Shown: in pieces, positions 29,401 to 38,872 of the stretch
Numbering within the stretch: position 1 is the stretch's first letter
Layout: the number at the start of each line of letters is the position of its first letter
DNA from: WRAU01 sp964277385
GTDB lineage: Bacteria > Pseudomonadota > Alphaproteobacteria > WRAU01 > Hepatincolaceae
Length of the DNA: 64,000 nt
NCBI GenBank assembly: GCA_964277385.1
Contig: OZ195520.1
Span: 372,001 to 436,000, forward strand
Direction: 5' to 3'
Made by a program: the position numbers and the translations under genes
The notes under the pieces: model-generated
The model's input: only the letters and a program-made list of their open reading frames with translations
What the model was told of the DNA's origin: nothing
Databases searched by the model: none

Positions 29401-32400
29401 ACCAATTCTTAGCTCAAAATTTATTAATTTTGATACATTAAGATTAGGAGATTTTAATAACGAGATAAGTTATTCAGATACTAACTTTAAAGTTTTTTGG
29501 GGATCAACTAATAAAAATGTAAAAACTGTATTTAATGCTTCGGTTTCAGCATCGCAGGTAGATTTTTCCATAAATGGAAATAAAGCAGAGGTTGGTACTT
29601 TAACTTTATATAACTTTGATATATTAAAAGCATCAGATTTTGGATCTGTATTTAAAGTTAAAGTAGGAAGTGATCGTAGTAAAGATTATGAGTACTCATT
29701 TATTGGAGGACAATCGGTAGATGCTCTTGATTATACAGGTTCACAAGTTGATTTAAGATTTGATTTAGGTAAAACAGGAGCTTATGATCAAGGTTCTGTA
29801 ACAAAAGAATATAAGAATTCAAACAATAAAGATTATTTTACCAATATTGATAGATTTACAGGAGGTAATGGTGATGATGTATTTATATTAAATCCTTATA
29901 AAACAAGCTATTATATTGATGGTGGGGCTGGTAATAACAACACAATTTCTTATGAGAACTATCTGTCGCCAGTAACGCAAGCAGATATAGATTATACAAT
30001 GTTTACAAATATTCAGGCATTTAGATTAACAAATTTTGATGATGTTTGGTTCATAAATTCAGAAGCAAGAGGTGAAACAAAAGTTGATGGTGGAGGAGGT
30101 TTTGATAAAGTTTTAATAGGAGCAGATGTTAAGGAATTAAAATATACAATTTCTGATAAGGTAGTATTAAATATAACATCTCCAACAAGTTCAGAGCATC
30201 ATTTAAAACAATTTGAAGTATTAAATGGTACGAATGCAGGATCAAATCCAACATCTTCAGATAAAGTAATTATGGAAACATCAGATAATAAGTCTATTTT
30301 AAAAAATAGTTACACTAATGATGGTTACTTCTACTTTATACTTAATAACGGAGATTTAGATTATTCAAAACTAGATAAAGGAGTAACAGTAGAAATATTT
30401 TCAGAAAAAACAGTAGCTCCAGGTGTTAGATCTTCGTTGCTTATAGATAAACAAGAAGGTAATGCTGATTATTATCTTGGTGTAAAAAATATAAAACTTA
30501 CAAATTTTGATGATACGATACGATTAGATCTTTCTGACCCTGAAGTTTTTGAAAATTTAAAGATTGATGCAGGAGGAGGAAAAAATACTATAGATTATTC
30601 TAGCTCATCTTTTGGTGTAAAATTTGATGCTGTAGCAGAGACATTAGATGGTAAAGCCTTTTCAATTAAAAACTGGAGTGTATTAAAAGCAGGAGATGGA
30701 GATAATTCATTTATTTTAGATCCTAGCAAATCTAAAGATTTAGAAATAATATCAGGTTTTGGTACTAGTACTATAGATTTTTCAAAATTTAGTGCAGATT
30801 TAGTGTTTAATTTTGAGTCTTCTCAAGGAGAGTTATTTTCAGTAACACAAGGAACAACAAACATAGTAAAAGCTTCAGGTGTTAGCAATATAAAAGGTGG
30901 TAGTGGCAATGATTATTTTTATGGTATTTCCTTAGGTTCTTATAATATAGATGGTCAAGGTGGAACTAACACTCTTGATTATAGTAAATCAATAGATGTG
31001 TTAGGTTTTTCATTTGAGTTGAAAAACGAAGAAGATTCGTTTATTTCTAAAGGAAGCTCTAATAATATTGATCGTTTTAGCAATATAGATAAAATAATTG
31101 GTACAAATCGTGATGATTATTTTACAATCTCATCAGAAAATAAAGTCAAATACATTGATGCAGGTGGAGGAAGAAACGAATTATTGGTTGAAGCAGTAGT
31201 GGGTTCGAATCAAGGTTTTAATTTTGATTTAGATAAAAAAGAATTAAGTGGTGGTGGTTTTTCAGGAATAATCAAAATTGATAATTTTTCAGTTTTAAAT
31301 GGTTCAGTAAATGATGATATTTTTACATTCTCAAGTGATGAGGTTTTAAAACAAAGAGGAGAAATAATTGGAGGTGGTGGTAATAACACCTTGAATGCAA
31401 AAATACGAGATTCAAATGGAAATAATGTTGGTTTGTATATAGATTTATCTAGTGGTATATTTTATAGAAACAACAAGGGAACAGCAGTTAGAGACGAACA
31501 TCTTACTGTAAGTAAAATTACCAATATTAATTTAGGTGATGGTGATGATATATTATTGTTTTCAGGAGAATTAACCTCATCAAATTATAAGGTTGATTTA
31601 GGAGGTGGTAATAATTTAATATCTTTTGAAAAAGTTAATTACTCTTTATCTGGTACTTTTGATGAAATGTTGAATCAAGTAACAAACGGCACAACACTTA
31701 ATGTTAAAGGTAATTATGGTTTAAAATTAACAATGTTCTCAGATACTCTTAAAATTAAAGAGGGTGAGAAAGCTGTGCTTGTAGATGGTGCTGGTGGTGT
31801 AAATACTGTAGATTATAGTGATGTTAGTTCTAAATTATATATGAGCTTGCTTTCTGCTAACAATAATGAATTAGAAGTAAGCAGACAAGAAGCAAGTGGT
31901 ACTAAAACTGATAAATTATATAGTTTTTCAAAATTCATTTTAGGAAAAGGAGATGACTATATAGAAGCAGGTGGGTCTAGTGCAACAGAGATAGATGGTA
32001 ATTCTGGTACTAATACAATTTCTTATGAAAAATTAGAAACTGGTCTTATTGCTAATTTAGAAGCTGGAACTGTTTTTAAAATAGAGCATAAAACCGTAGA
32101 TAGAATAAGGAATTTTCAAATATTTAAGGGTTCATTGGGAAATGATATTGTTTATGCTTCTAAGAATGTTAAAGAGATTTGGGGTAATAAAGGTAATGAT
32201 ACTTTGAATTTATCAAAATTATCAGATAGTAGAATTAGTTTTTCTTCTTTGAATGATAGTGAAATAAAAGTTACCCATAATGATGGATCATTTAATATAA
32301 AAAAAGAAGGTGGTTCGGTAAAAGATACTTCTTATAAAAGGGTAGTCTTTGGAAATAATCAAACAGCAAATATAGAATTATCATCAATAGATAATAGAGA

Positions 32401-35400
32401 ATATGTATATTCTAGTGGTTCTATAAATTATAGGGCTATGAGTCAGTATGGTATTAATGTTAATTATGAAAAGCAGACAGTTTCTTATAAAGGAAGTGGT
32501 CCTAATACTAATTCAGATCGTTTTTTATCTTCTAATACGGTAGTATATGGTACAAATAACGGAGATGTTTATAATTCTTTAAACTCATCATCTAATATTG
32601 TTATTGAGGCTGGAGCAGGCGATGATAGGGTATCTTTTGATGCTTCTACAACGGCTCTTAATGTTAATATTGATGCAACCGGAAATATAGATACAGGGTA
32701 TGTTAAAATTAATAAAGGAACGCAAGGTAATTTAACTATAGGTGGAACAAAGTTTGATGATACTTTTTATATTACAGATCTAAGAGTTTTGAATGTAAAT
32801 CGTGGTATAGATGGAGGTATTGGATCAAATATTCTTAATTTTTCTAAATTAACAGCAGGTCTTGATGGTTATGTTATAGGTGGAAGTGATTATAATTATA
32901 AACTTATTAACATGAATAGATACGTACTTACAAAATATAATGATTCTGTTATTTGGGTGGTAGTAAAAGACAAAGAAAAATTACCTACAGTAATTGATTT
33001 TAATGGAGGTACAAATAACAAGTTAACCTTGAGATTAAATGAGATTGCTAGTGATGATCTTTCACTGCTTTATGATATATCAGCAACAAATAATAACGCT
33101 AGTATTACTATGAATTCGGCAACGTTTTCTCATGCGACTTCTTTTTTAAATATTCAACAGTTAAAAATGGAATCAAATAAAAATATAGCTAGTTTTAAAG
33201 CAGTTTTTAATGGTTTTGATTATACTGGAGTAACTGATATTTTTACTGATCAAATACAATTTGGTAGTAATTTTATAAAAGATACAACATTTGAATACAA
33301 AAATTATATATTAGATAGATTTGATACTTCAACGATTGTAGGAGGTGTTAATAATCTTATATTTTCTGGTAGTAGAAATAATGCAGTTATGAAATTACAT
33401 ATTCAAGACTCAAGCAAACAAAATAGCAATGTAAATATTACTATTGCTGATGCTGTGAATATTACTATGAATATTACTAATATTGCTAGAACTATAAACT
33501 ATACTGATGAGGTATTATCTGTAAATACAAGTCAAACAAATACACAAACTTTCAAATTATCTAAAGTGACACAATCTACAATTACAATGCAAGATGTATC
33601 TGTACTTGTAGTAACATCAAATGTTACAATGTCTATGTTTAAAGAAATTATCTTAGGTTCTGGTAGTAGTGACCGTTATGATAATTATGATGTGGATTTT
33701 ATGGGTTATAAAGGTCAGCATGGTAATGTTACAACAGGAGAAGATTGGGTATTTACTGATAAAAAACTAACAGGAATATTTGCAAATAAATTTACTATAA
33801 CTCAACAGAACTCAGCTACTAATCCTGCTCATATAAGATTAACTGGTACTAATGATACATTAAGAGTATATCAAAACAGAGAGGATTTTAAAACAGCAGG
33901 ACAAGGAACAATTGGTTACATTGATGGAGGAGCAGGTACTAATACTTTATTAATGATGGGAAAAAACGAGGGAGATTTTATTTCTTATATAGGAACTTCT
34001 GGAATGTCCTTAGATAGTATAGTAATTACAAAAGGTAAATTAGCTGCTATTGATGCAGGTAAAAATACTACGCCAAATGCATCTGATCCTAATTCAGAAT
34101 TTTTTAGATATGATAATTTTCAGATAATAGATTTAAGGGGTGTTGGTGTTAATAAAAACATGAATAATGATACTATTATCAATATAGTACTGAACTCTGA
34201 GACTATGTTTACAACTGTTTATGCACCAAAAGCAAAGGCGGCAGTTTCTACGCAAGATAGTATGCAAAGAACTATTTTAAATGCTGGTGGTTATGCTGCT
34301 ACTGGAGCTACTCCAACTGGAGGTTTTGATACTGGTGGTATTTATAATGTTAGTTTTGAGTATGATGAAGATAATCCTGGTAAAATGAATAGAATGATGC
34401 AGGTTGAGGCAAGATTTGAGAATAAAGTATTTGATATTCATAATGTGCAATCTATTTATGGTAAAAAAGGTCAGCAAGATATTGTTAAATTCTCTTATCT
34501 TAATACGGAACAGTTTTATGATCTATCAGCGCAATTTTCTCAGGGAAAAAGTATAGGTTACGACTCTAATAGTACAAATGTACACAATGTTGAGAATAGA
34601 AAAAAATATTTATACTTAGATTTAGAATTTACAAGAGATGAAACAGAAGGCTCTTCTAATAATAGTTCTGCAAATAGACCTGAGAGTCAATATGATATTA
34701 TAGATTTTTCTTCTTGGGATGTTCATGATAAAGACCGTGTTTATGATATGGGTTTAGAAGGAGTAAGAGGGGAGGCAAATGCCAACGGATTACACATGTT
34801 GGCAATCGGTGAGTATAATATTGCAGGTGGAAGATCTTTTGGTGTAATTTTTATAAAACTAAGTGGTCAACAACATATCTATTTGCCACAAACAAGTATA
34901 TACTTTGGTAATTTGAGTAACTATACTTCTTCTAGAAGGATTATTTTAGAATTTCCAAACGTTGTTGGTAAGGAATATTCAGCAACATTTGATAATTTTA
35001 CTTCAAATATTCAAGTACTTGATACTTCTCCGGCTACTATATTAAGTGGATCTCAAGGTTTATCTCAGGTAGCTAACTATAAACTTTTAAATTTTACCAC
35101 TTTATTTCTTGATAGAAATGGTGATCATCGTACATCAAATATAATAATTGGTCAGGATGGTTTATTTACAAGTAATAAAGTTCATCTATATTTGTCTCAA
35201 AAAGCTAATGATCTTGTTCGACCAACCTCAGAACAACGTACTAATGAGTATAGTAATAATTCGACTTCTACTAATAACAAAGTTGATTTTTCTAATATTA
35301 AGTCAGGTTCACATTATTTTTCATGGGGAGCTTGGCAAGATCGTGAACATCAATCTACAGAATTTGTTAGCACAGATAAAAATAATAAAGGTATAGCTTC

Positions 35401-37585
35401 AAACGAATATAAAAACTTTATGCAAGATGGATATACTGGTGTAGGTATTGTATTTACTGGTGATGCAGAAAGAGCTAAGGTTGGAACGACAGATGGTTAT
35501 AGTTCTTCTGTATTTTATAGAATTCAAAACCCTAATTTTTTGATCTTAACAAACTCTAATGATACGTTTGCTTTAGGTAAAATATATTCTAGTAGCACAG
35601 GACCAATAGGACCTATGGCTCAAGCTAATAAAAAAACTTTTTTAAAGGAAGTTAGAGGAGGAGCTGGTTTTAATACTTTGTTAATAGATTCTTTTTCTGC
35701 TGATACAAAAACAAGTGCAGGAACTAATCAAAGTGGAAAAGCACAAGGTGCACAAGGTCATGCAAAAGAGAAAAGAGCCGCAGGTTCTTATCAAGTATAT
35801 AATCCAGATTGGTATTTAAGAGGAGATACAGAAAATGGTCATATTGAAAGAGTTTATAAAATAGATGAAACTTTTAAAACTGATATGAGATTTTTATCGG
35901 TGATTGATGATAATTATGGACAAATTGTAAAATTAGGACTTAAAGCAGCTTATAATAGAGATACAAGGTTATTGCCTTTAACAATGCCTGTACTTCCAAA
36001 TAATGATTTTACACAATCTAATCTTGCTTATGCGTTCAGTAATGCTTCTTATTATGATTTTAGAAAAATTGAGGTTGATGATTATAGTTTAGATCCTCAA
36101 AATTTAAAGATAGGAGGTTATTATACTGGAGTTCAGGATGATGCTATTGTTATTTCTGCTGGACAATCAACTACAGGAGGAGCTTCTTATAGGGAAATTA
36201 ACTTAGGTGGTAGATATTTTAAAGATCAGACAACCCCAACATCTATGGAAAGTCAATTAATAATGCATCAAACTAATGGGAAGCCAAATGCTTATAAAAC
36301 TAGAATACAGTTTATTAATAGCAGAGATGATAGGGTAGATAGCAATGTTATTGTTGCTGATGGTTATGATAGTAATGCGTCTAATTATACAAACTATTAT
36401 TCTTATAAAAACTGGGATAAGTTAGAAATAGCTGAACGTCTTAATGGCTATAGTAATCAGGCCTATATTGTTTTTAATACAGATTTTAGTTTTGATAAAA
36501 TGCACGGTAAAACTTTTAAGATTACTACCTTAGATTTTATGTCATCTTCAAAGGTATATATATTTTATCAAACACAAAAATATAATTATAATGTTGAAGA
36601 ACTTAGTAATAGTGATGGTGAAATATTACATAAAATTTCGGAAAAAGGTACTGATAAATTTTTTATTGTGCACTACAGTCTTAACGAGGCTGTATTGTTT
36701 ATAAAATATGAAGCTACAGATCTAGAAATGGTAAGTGCACCAGGATTTCTTAGTCAAGAAGAAATCTATAATTTAGAAAAATATGGAAATCTAGAAGGTA
36801 TAGATGAATCTAATAATCCATTTTTAGATAGTTCAAATTATAATAGTGAATCAGAAGCTGGAGTTTTTTCAGGAAAACAAAATAGTGAAGATAATTTTGA
36901 TTATAGTAAAATATATGGAGATGGTTCGGATGGTATTGCTGTTTTTGGTATGGGAAGCAATAAATCTAAATCATCACAAAGTGGAGATCAAAACTACTCA
37001 AAATCTGAAAATGATCATCAAACACAAACAAATTCATCTGACACTGATGATGATTATTTGTTAGCATTTAAAGATCAAAATGTAGAATATGATGATTTAG
37101 ATTATGAAAATCTTGATAAACCAAAGGAGGAAGAATACGATTATCGTAAACAAGAACAAATTAAGGAAGATACAGAAGAAGAAAATAAAGAAAATGAAGA
37201 TGATAAATTAGAAGATGAAGATGAAGATAATAAATTAGAAGATGAAGATGAAGATAATTTTGAAATTCAAAATAATTTAGAGAATATTAGTTTTGAAATT
37301 TTAATAGAAAATAAAGAAGAACTTAATATTAATGAATTATTTAATATAGCAGAAGATTTATTATCAGAGAATATTGAATTAAGTACTTCATTAAATGAAA
37401 TGGTAGAAACGGTATCGTTGATAGAAGAAGAATCAATTAATGATACTAATAGTTATGATGAATTAGATTCGATGTCATTTGCTTTAGATTCAATGTTTTC
37501 TATAGAAGATAGTATAGGACATAGCGAAGTTAATGCAGATAGTAATAGTAAAAATAAAAATACAAATAATTTTTCTAATTCTTAA
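26435..37585 (+). CDS. Giant RTX-like repeat protein (3716 residues), probable secreted surface protein
   Basis: One uninterrupted 11.1-kb frame starting at GTG after AGAGGT. There is no Sec signal peptide. Residues about 20-80 (GDLVITTNSGGTVTIANY) resemble the prefix module of large type I-secreted adhesins. From about 435 to 3090 two motifs alternate: a G[TG]xxDDxF block (IIGTNQNDTF, FTGGNGDDVF, IKGGSGNDYF) and an xDGGxGxNTIDYS block (YDGRGGYNTIDYS, IDAGGGKNTIDYS, IDGQGGTNTLDYS). These look like decayed RTX calcium-binding nonapeptides inside longer beta-rich repeats. Residues about 3480-3640 are highly acidic, including a twofold repeat of nine residues. The last 60 residues are Asp/Ser/Asn-rich, compatible with a type I signal. 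I find only one cysteine (about residue 356). No type I transporter genes are in the window. A role in host contact is inference. Confidence 0.75.
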   Translation: MNKSVVYSDNSVQVEDPNKGNIVIYAHPEDVINLDFDLAFLKKELVNGDLVITTNSGGTVTIANYSIMFMQKQIPIIVDSLSQRYGYNDFLDDAKAFSSSDNTDLLVINRTVSTAKATEISENFLASGKEILFNEYDQKELIGMIELEEQSPILSSDVFSNPNTVLTLYPEGIDKNDTSVVYTYAGRTILNQEEVGNKPVVVRNSNPQISPLYGTSVVTSLEGNTAIIKALAGGGKMQGNDYSSYMYSPELLDYSSSAGSIHYEAYNGKQIQRGINLKFLDSATFFDNIIIRDVPEGIKFISTSTTEVQPLGNNAFQIISRSQSNAMDIYFVYNEANAIDAYGNPIGLKQIMQECQIEVTGFNPKYQQIVNGKSTVTFDFREVHGDEDINNFSMYNTFTFSTLFDPLIVRTSNYDDYIVGGVTSHIYDLLQGNNIFIGGDGNDTVYMGEGSSEYEYKFGNDRVDAKATMNSIDNPTITGTDTLKFNYGAYVDKTTGSYNFNRDVHIALDNGYVKVNNNAKNSKNVEDNSYSEFKNFDLLYLESDEQQFSQINNEITINSTKGFYGFQIFAGSNDTTNGQSGNILNLGLASLIDFSEENGAYISSVLLRTNPEKDTDFDKTQKIYFSSGNGSNNKNIFTTIRGSEGNDYYLASDHKNYDVYFDGKQGRNTIDFSLVANTSVVYDVVSGSAEYSGQKDTLINIGVFIGSKQYDTVYASGVGSMTFYMSPEDISSSAGNVVSYERFAGIDGKGVEIDYVVGKDSGGFIQVDKYGRGKDVIYGSPEIKASQANDIFYLSMSNNYSINGIAGKNTMDYSKDISSTGIIVNVKNVGTNSDASGSINKASYVDNFVYIQSIIGTNQNDTFLISGDQRSSMHYDGRGGYNTIDYSDIKDGIRINYNISKEELTKVYISTNERIKDDVIGFSSLIGTKEDDMFIAEDNAWQTASNVIYDGNVSKYNPSKEITLNSYNELENAGNVLYLNYEIKESLNLPILSSKFINFDTLRLGDFNNEISYSDTNFKVFWGSTNKNVKTVFNASVSASQVDFSINGNKAEVGTLTLYNFDILKASDFGSVFKVKVGSDRSKDYEYSFIGGQSVDALDYTGSQVDLRFDLGKTGAYDQGSVTKEYKNSNNKDYFTNIDRFTGGNGDDVFILNPYKTSYYIDGGAGNNNTISYENYLSPVTQADIDYTMFTNIQAFRLTNFDDVWFINSEARGETKVDGGGGFDKVLIGADVKELKYTISDKVVLNITSPTSSEHHLKQFEVLNGTNAGSNPTSSDKVIMETSDNKSILKNSYTNDGYFYFILNNGDLDYSKLDKGVTVEIFSEKTVAPGVRSSLLIDKQEGNADYYLGVKNIKLTNFDDTIRLDLSDPEVFENLKIDAGGGKNTIDYSSSSFGVKFDAVAETLDGKAFSIKNWSVLKAGDGDNSFILDPSKSKDLEIISGFGTSTIDFSKFSADLVFNFESSQGELFSVTQGTTNIVKASGVSNIKGGSGNDYFYGISLGSYNIDGQGGTNTLDYSKSIDVLGFSFELKNEEDSFISKGSSNNIDRFSNIDKIIGTNRDDYFTISSENKVKYIDAGGGRNELLVEAVVGSNQGFNFDLDKKELSGGGFSGIIKIDNFSVLNGSVNDDIFTFSSDEVLKQRGEIIGGGGNNTLNAKIRDSNGNNVGLYIDLSSGIFYRNNKGTAVRDEHLTVSKITNINLGDGDDILLFSGELTSSNYKVDLGGGNNLISFEKVNYSLSGTFDEMLNQVTNGTTLNVKGNYGLKLTMFSDTLKIKEGEKAVLVDGAGGVNTVDYSDVSSKLYMSLLSANNNELEVSRQEASGTKTDKLYSFSKFILGKGDDYIEAGGSSATEIDGNSGTNTISYEKLETGLIANLEAGTVFKIEHKTVDRIRNFQIFKGSLGNDIVYASKNVKEIWGNKGNDTLNLSKLSDSRISFSSLNDSEIKVTHNDGSFNIKKEGGSVKDTSYKRVVFGNNQTANIELSSIDNREYVYSSGSINYRAMSQYGINVNYEKQTVSYKGSGPNTNSDRFLSSNTVVYGTNNGDVYNSLNSSSNIVIEAGAGDDRVSFDASTTALNVNIDATGNIDTGYVKINKGTQGNLTIGGTKFDDTFYITDLRVLNVNRGIDGGIGSNILNFSKLTAGLDGYVIGGSDYNYKLINMNRYVLTKYNDSVIWVVVKDKEKLPTVIDFNGGTNNKLTLRLNEIASDDLSLLYDISATNNNASITMNSATFSHATSFLNIQQLKMESNKNIASFKAVFNGFDYTGVTDIFTDQIQFGSNFIKDTTFEYKNYILDRFDTSTIVGGVNNLIFSGSRNNAVMKLHIQDSSKQNSNVNITIADAVNITMNITNIARTINYTDEVLSVNTSQTNTQTFKLSKVTQSTITMQDVSVLVVTSNVTMSMFKEIILGSGSSDRYDNYDVDFMGYKGQHGNVTTGEDWVFTDKKLTGIFANKFTITQQNSATNPAHIRLTGTNDTLRVYQNREDFKTAGQGTIGYIDGGAGTNTLLMMGKNEGDFISYIGTSGMSLDSIVITKGKLAAIDAGKNTTPNASDPNSEFFRYDNFQIIDLRGVGVNKNMNNDTIINIVLNSETMFTTVYAPKAKAAVSTQDSMQRTILNAGGYAATGATPTGGFDTGGIYNVSFEYDEDNPGKMNRMMQVEARFENKVFDIHNVQSIYGKKGQQDIVKFSYLNTEQFYDLSAQFSQGKSIGYDSNSTNVHNVENRKKYLYLDLEFTRDETEGSSNNSSANRPESQYDIIDFSSWDVHDKDRVYDMGLEGVRGEANANGLHMLAIGEYNIAGGRSFGVIFIKLSGQQHIYLPQTSIYFGNLSNYTSSRRIILEFPNVVGKEYSATFDNFTSNIQVLDTSPATILSGSQGLSQVANYKLLNFTTLFLDRNGDHRTSNIIIGQDGLFTSNKVHLYLSQKANDLVRPTSEQRTNEYSNNSTSTNNKVDFSNIKSGSHYFSWGAWQDREHQSTEFVSTDKNNKGIASNEYKNFMQDGYTGVGIVFTGDAERAKVGTTDGYSSSVFYRIQNPNFLILTNSNDTFALGKIYSSSTGPIGPMAQANKKTFLKEVRGGAGFNTLLIDSFSADTKTSAGTNQSGKAQGAQGHAKEKRAAGSYQVYNPDWYLRGDTENGHIERVYKIDETFKTDMRFLSVIDDNYGQIVKLGLKAAYNRDTRLLPLTMPVLPNNDFTQSNLAYAFSNASYYDFRKIEVDDYSLDPQNLKIGGYYTGVQDDAIVISAGQSTTGGASYREINLGGRYFKDQTTPTSMESQLIMHQTNGKPNAYKTRIQFINSRDDRVDSNVIVADGYDSNASNYTNYYSYKNWDKLEIAERLNGYSNQAYIVFNTDFSFDKMHGKTFKITTLDFMSSSKVYIFYQTQKYNYNVEELSNSDGEILHKISEKGTDKFFIVHYSLNEAVLFIKYEATDLEMVSAPGFLSQEEIYNLEKYGNLEGIDESNNPFLDSSNYNSESEAGVFSGKQNSEDNFDYSKIYGDGSDGIAVFGMGSNKSKSSQSGDQNYSKSENDHQTQTNSSDTDDDYLLAFKDQNVEYDDLDYENLDKPKEEEYDYRKQEQIKEDTEEENKENEDDKLEDEDEDNKLEDEDEDNFEIQNNLENISFEILIENKEELNINELFNIAEDLLSENIELSTSLNEMVETVSLIEEESINDTNSYDELDSMSFALDSMFSIEDSIGHSEVNADSNSKNKNTNNFSNS
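37202..37255 (+). repeat. Twofold 27-base tandem repeat in the acidic tail of the giant gene
   Basis: Two adjacent 27-base units differ at one position and encode two copies of NKLEDEDED-type sequence (the first begins with Asp). Such in-frame repeats can change copy number by slippage without breaking the frame. Confidence 0.8.
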
Positions 37586-38087
37586 TGTGATGAGACAGGA
37601 TGTAATGGGAGTAAATAACAACAATTAATTTCTGAAATGTTCAAAAAACTGAGAAAATAATTTTTTATTCCCGTTATATGTGGCTCAAATTTAATTTTAA
37701 ATAAGACGCAGATAGGCACTTACAAGTGAAGTGTCTATTTTTTTTTGCAAAAAATAAATGTAGGAATTACATATATAATCTAAAATAGATAAGAGACTAG
37801 AAAAATAAGAATTTATGACTAGTTTTGAGATTTTGTGAAAAAAGGTATAAATAAGAGGTCATTTTATACATAATAAGAAACTAACATTAAATAACTAATA
37901 AAAAAAGAGTAAACAAATTGTGTTTTTTGTTTTCCACTAATCAAAGTATAATAAATACTCATTATTGTTTATTATTTAGAAATAGAATTTGACTCTTTAA
38001 AATTAAAAATTGACTTAAACTAACCTAAATCTCAAAAGTCATTTCCATTAATCGGTCTCAAATTACCATTTAATTTATTTCACTACA
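37586..38087. mobile_element. 502-bp relic of a Mu-like element (both ends kept, no genes)
   Basis: The left end (TGTGATGAGACAGGATGTAA) aligns with the left end of the Mu-like remnant at 58305. The match extends through ATTCCCGTTAT and the AGGCACTT hairpin near 37714. The right end (CATTTCC..CTCAAATTACC..TTTAAT..CACTACA) aligns with that element's right end at 60577. C-to-T type changes are frequent, so it is the older copy. It begins on the base after the stop codon of the giant gene and ends 92 bases before tRNA-Lys. No target duplication is evident (CTTAA left, ATATA right). The interior, about 37750-37980, has no recognisable gene. Confidence 0.7.
37714..37746 (+). terminator. Terminator inside the Mu-like relic, behind the giant gene
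   Basis: AGGCACTT pairs with AAGTGTCT (one G-U pair) around a seven-base loop, followed by ATTTTTTTTT. It is shared with the other Mu-like element (near 58451) and now lies 130 bases after the giant gene's stop, so it probably ends that transcript. Confidence 0.75.
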
Positions 38088-38129
38088 ATATATATTTTCA
38101 ATTTTATCTACTTCTTCAAAGATATTAAA

Positions 38130-38165
38130 AAGAGGTCAGCAAACATTTACATTTACTAACCTCTT
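38130..38165 (-). terminator. Terminator of tRNA-Lys
   Basis: A 14-bp stem (AAGAGGTCAGCAAA with TTTACTAACCTCTT, the two mismatches being G-U on one strand). Read on the minus strand it is followed by TTTTTAAT. It starts 15 bases after the tRNA 3' end. Confidence 0.8.
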
Positions 38166-38179
38166 AAATTCTTCTTAAG

Positions 38180-38255
38180 TGGTGAGTGCGGATGGATTCG
38201 AACCATCGACCCTCTGATTAAAAGTCAGATGCTCTACCGACTGAGCTACGCACTC
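38180..38255 (-). tRNA. tRNA-Lys (anticodon UUU)
   Basis: Read on the minus strand, the acceptor stem GAGTGCG/CGCACTC pairs perfectly over seven bases. The D-arm is AGCTC..GAGC, the anticodon arm TCTGA-CTTTTAA-TCAGA has anticodon TTT, and the T-arm contains GGTTCGAATCC. The discriminator A is followed by an encoded CCA (38182-38180). A terminator hairpin follows. It is the only tRNA gene I find in the window. Confidence 0.97.
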
Positions 38256-38614
38256 CTACCTCATCAACTAGAATATACTAATATTATTAGAACAATAATG
38301 CAAGATATTTTTTAATGTTTTTATATTTCTTCTTTAAAAACCTTTTATAACAAGACTTTTATTTTATAAAAAATATATTTTATCTTTTCTAAAAGAGAAT
38401 CCTAAGTTAGTATAATTGGCAACATTAAACAGCAAATATATTTTCTTTAAAATAATATATATATTTCGGTAATATTATTTCTATCAGCAATTAGTCTGTT
38501 TTATTAATTATAATTATTATTGAAAATAGTAGATATATGTGATACAATTACTGCTGTAAATCATACTAAAAAAGTAGGATAAATTTAAAAAGTACTTTAA
38601 ACGGATGAAGTATT
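38256..38614. other. Divergent region between tRNA-Lys and feoA
   Basis: It should hold the tRNA promoter (minus strand) and holds a good feoA promoter (38520-38548). No Fur-box is convincing in such AT-rich DNA. No gene or RNA is seen. Confidence 0.4.
38520..38548 (+). promoter_or_regulatory. Promoter of the feo operon
   Basis: TTGAAA (38520-38525), a 17-base spacer and TACAAT (38543-38548) match the sigma-70 consensus well. The predicted leader is about 60 bases. Confidence 0.65.
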
Positions 38615-38872
38615 ATGAGTAACAACAATGTTGTTTTATCTAAAGCTAAGGTTGGAAAATTTTATTTTATTAAAAATTTTTCGAGCAATTTATCATTTTA
38701 TGAAAAAGATCGTCTTTTAACCTATGGTTTTATTGAAGATAAATTAATAAGAGTTGTTAGAAGATCTATTTTTGGCAACACCTTTCAAGTGCAAGTTTCT
38801 GGAATAAACTTAGTTATAAGAAAAAAAGAAGCAAAAAATATATATCTAAAGGATTGTAATAATGAAAGTTAG
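38615..38872 (+). CDS. feoA: FeoA, ferrous iron transport accessory protein
   Basis: A small cytosolic SH3-like protein thought to modulate FeoB. The 85-residue protein shows the FeoA pattern: L..YGF..D..IRVVRRSIFGNTFQVQVSG..LVIRKKEAKNIYL, matching the family's central glycine and late R..EA segment. The gene overlaps the start of feoB by 11 bases, indicating translational coupling. The family call rests as much on this position as on the weakly conserved sequence. Confidence 0.85.
   Translation: MSNNNVVLSKAKVGKFYFIKNFSSNLSFYEKDRLLTYGFIEDKLIRVVRRSIFGNTFQVQVSGINLVIRKKEAKNIYLKDCNNES

Noticed and set aside
26435..37585. CRISPR-like or other DNA-level repeats within the giant gene
   Set aside because: The repeats are protein-level and diverged; there are no evenly spaced identical repeats with unique spacers.
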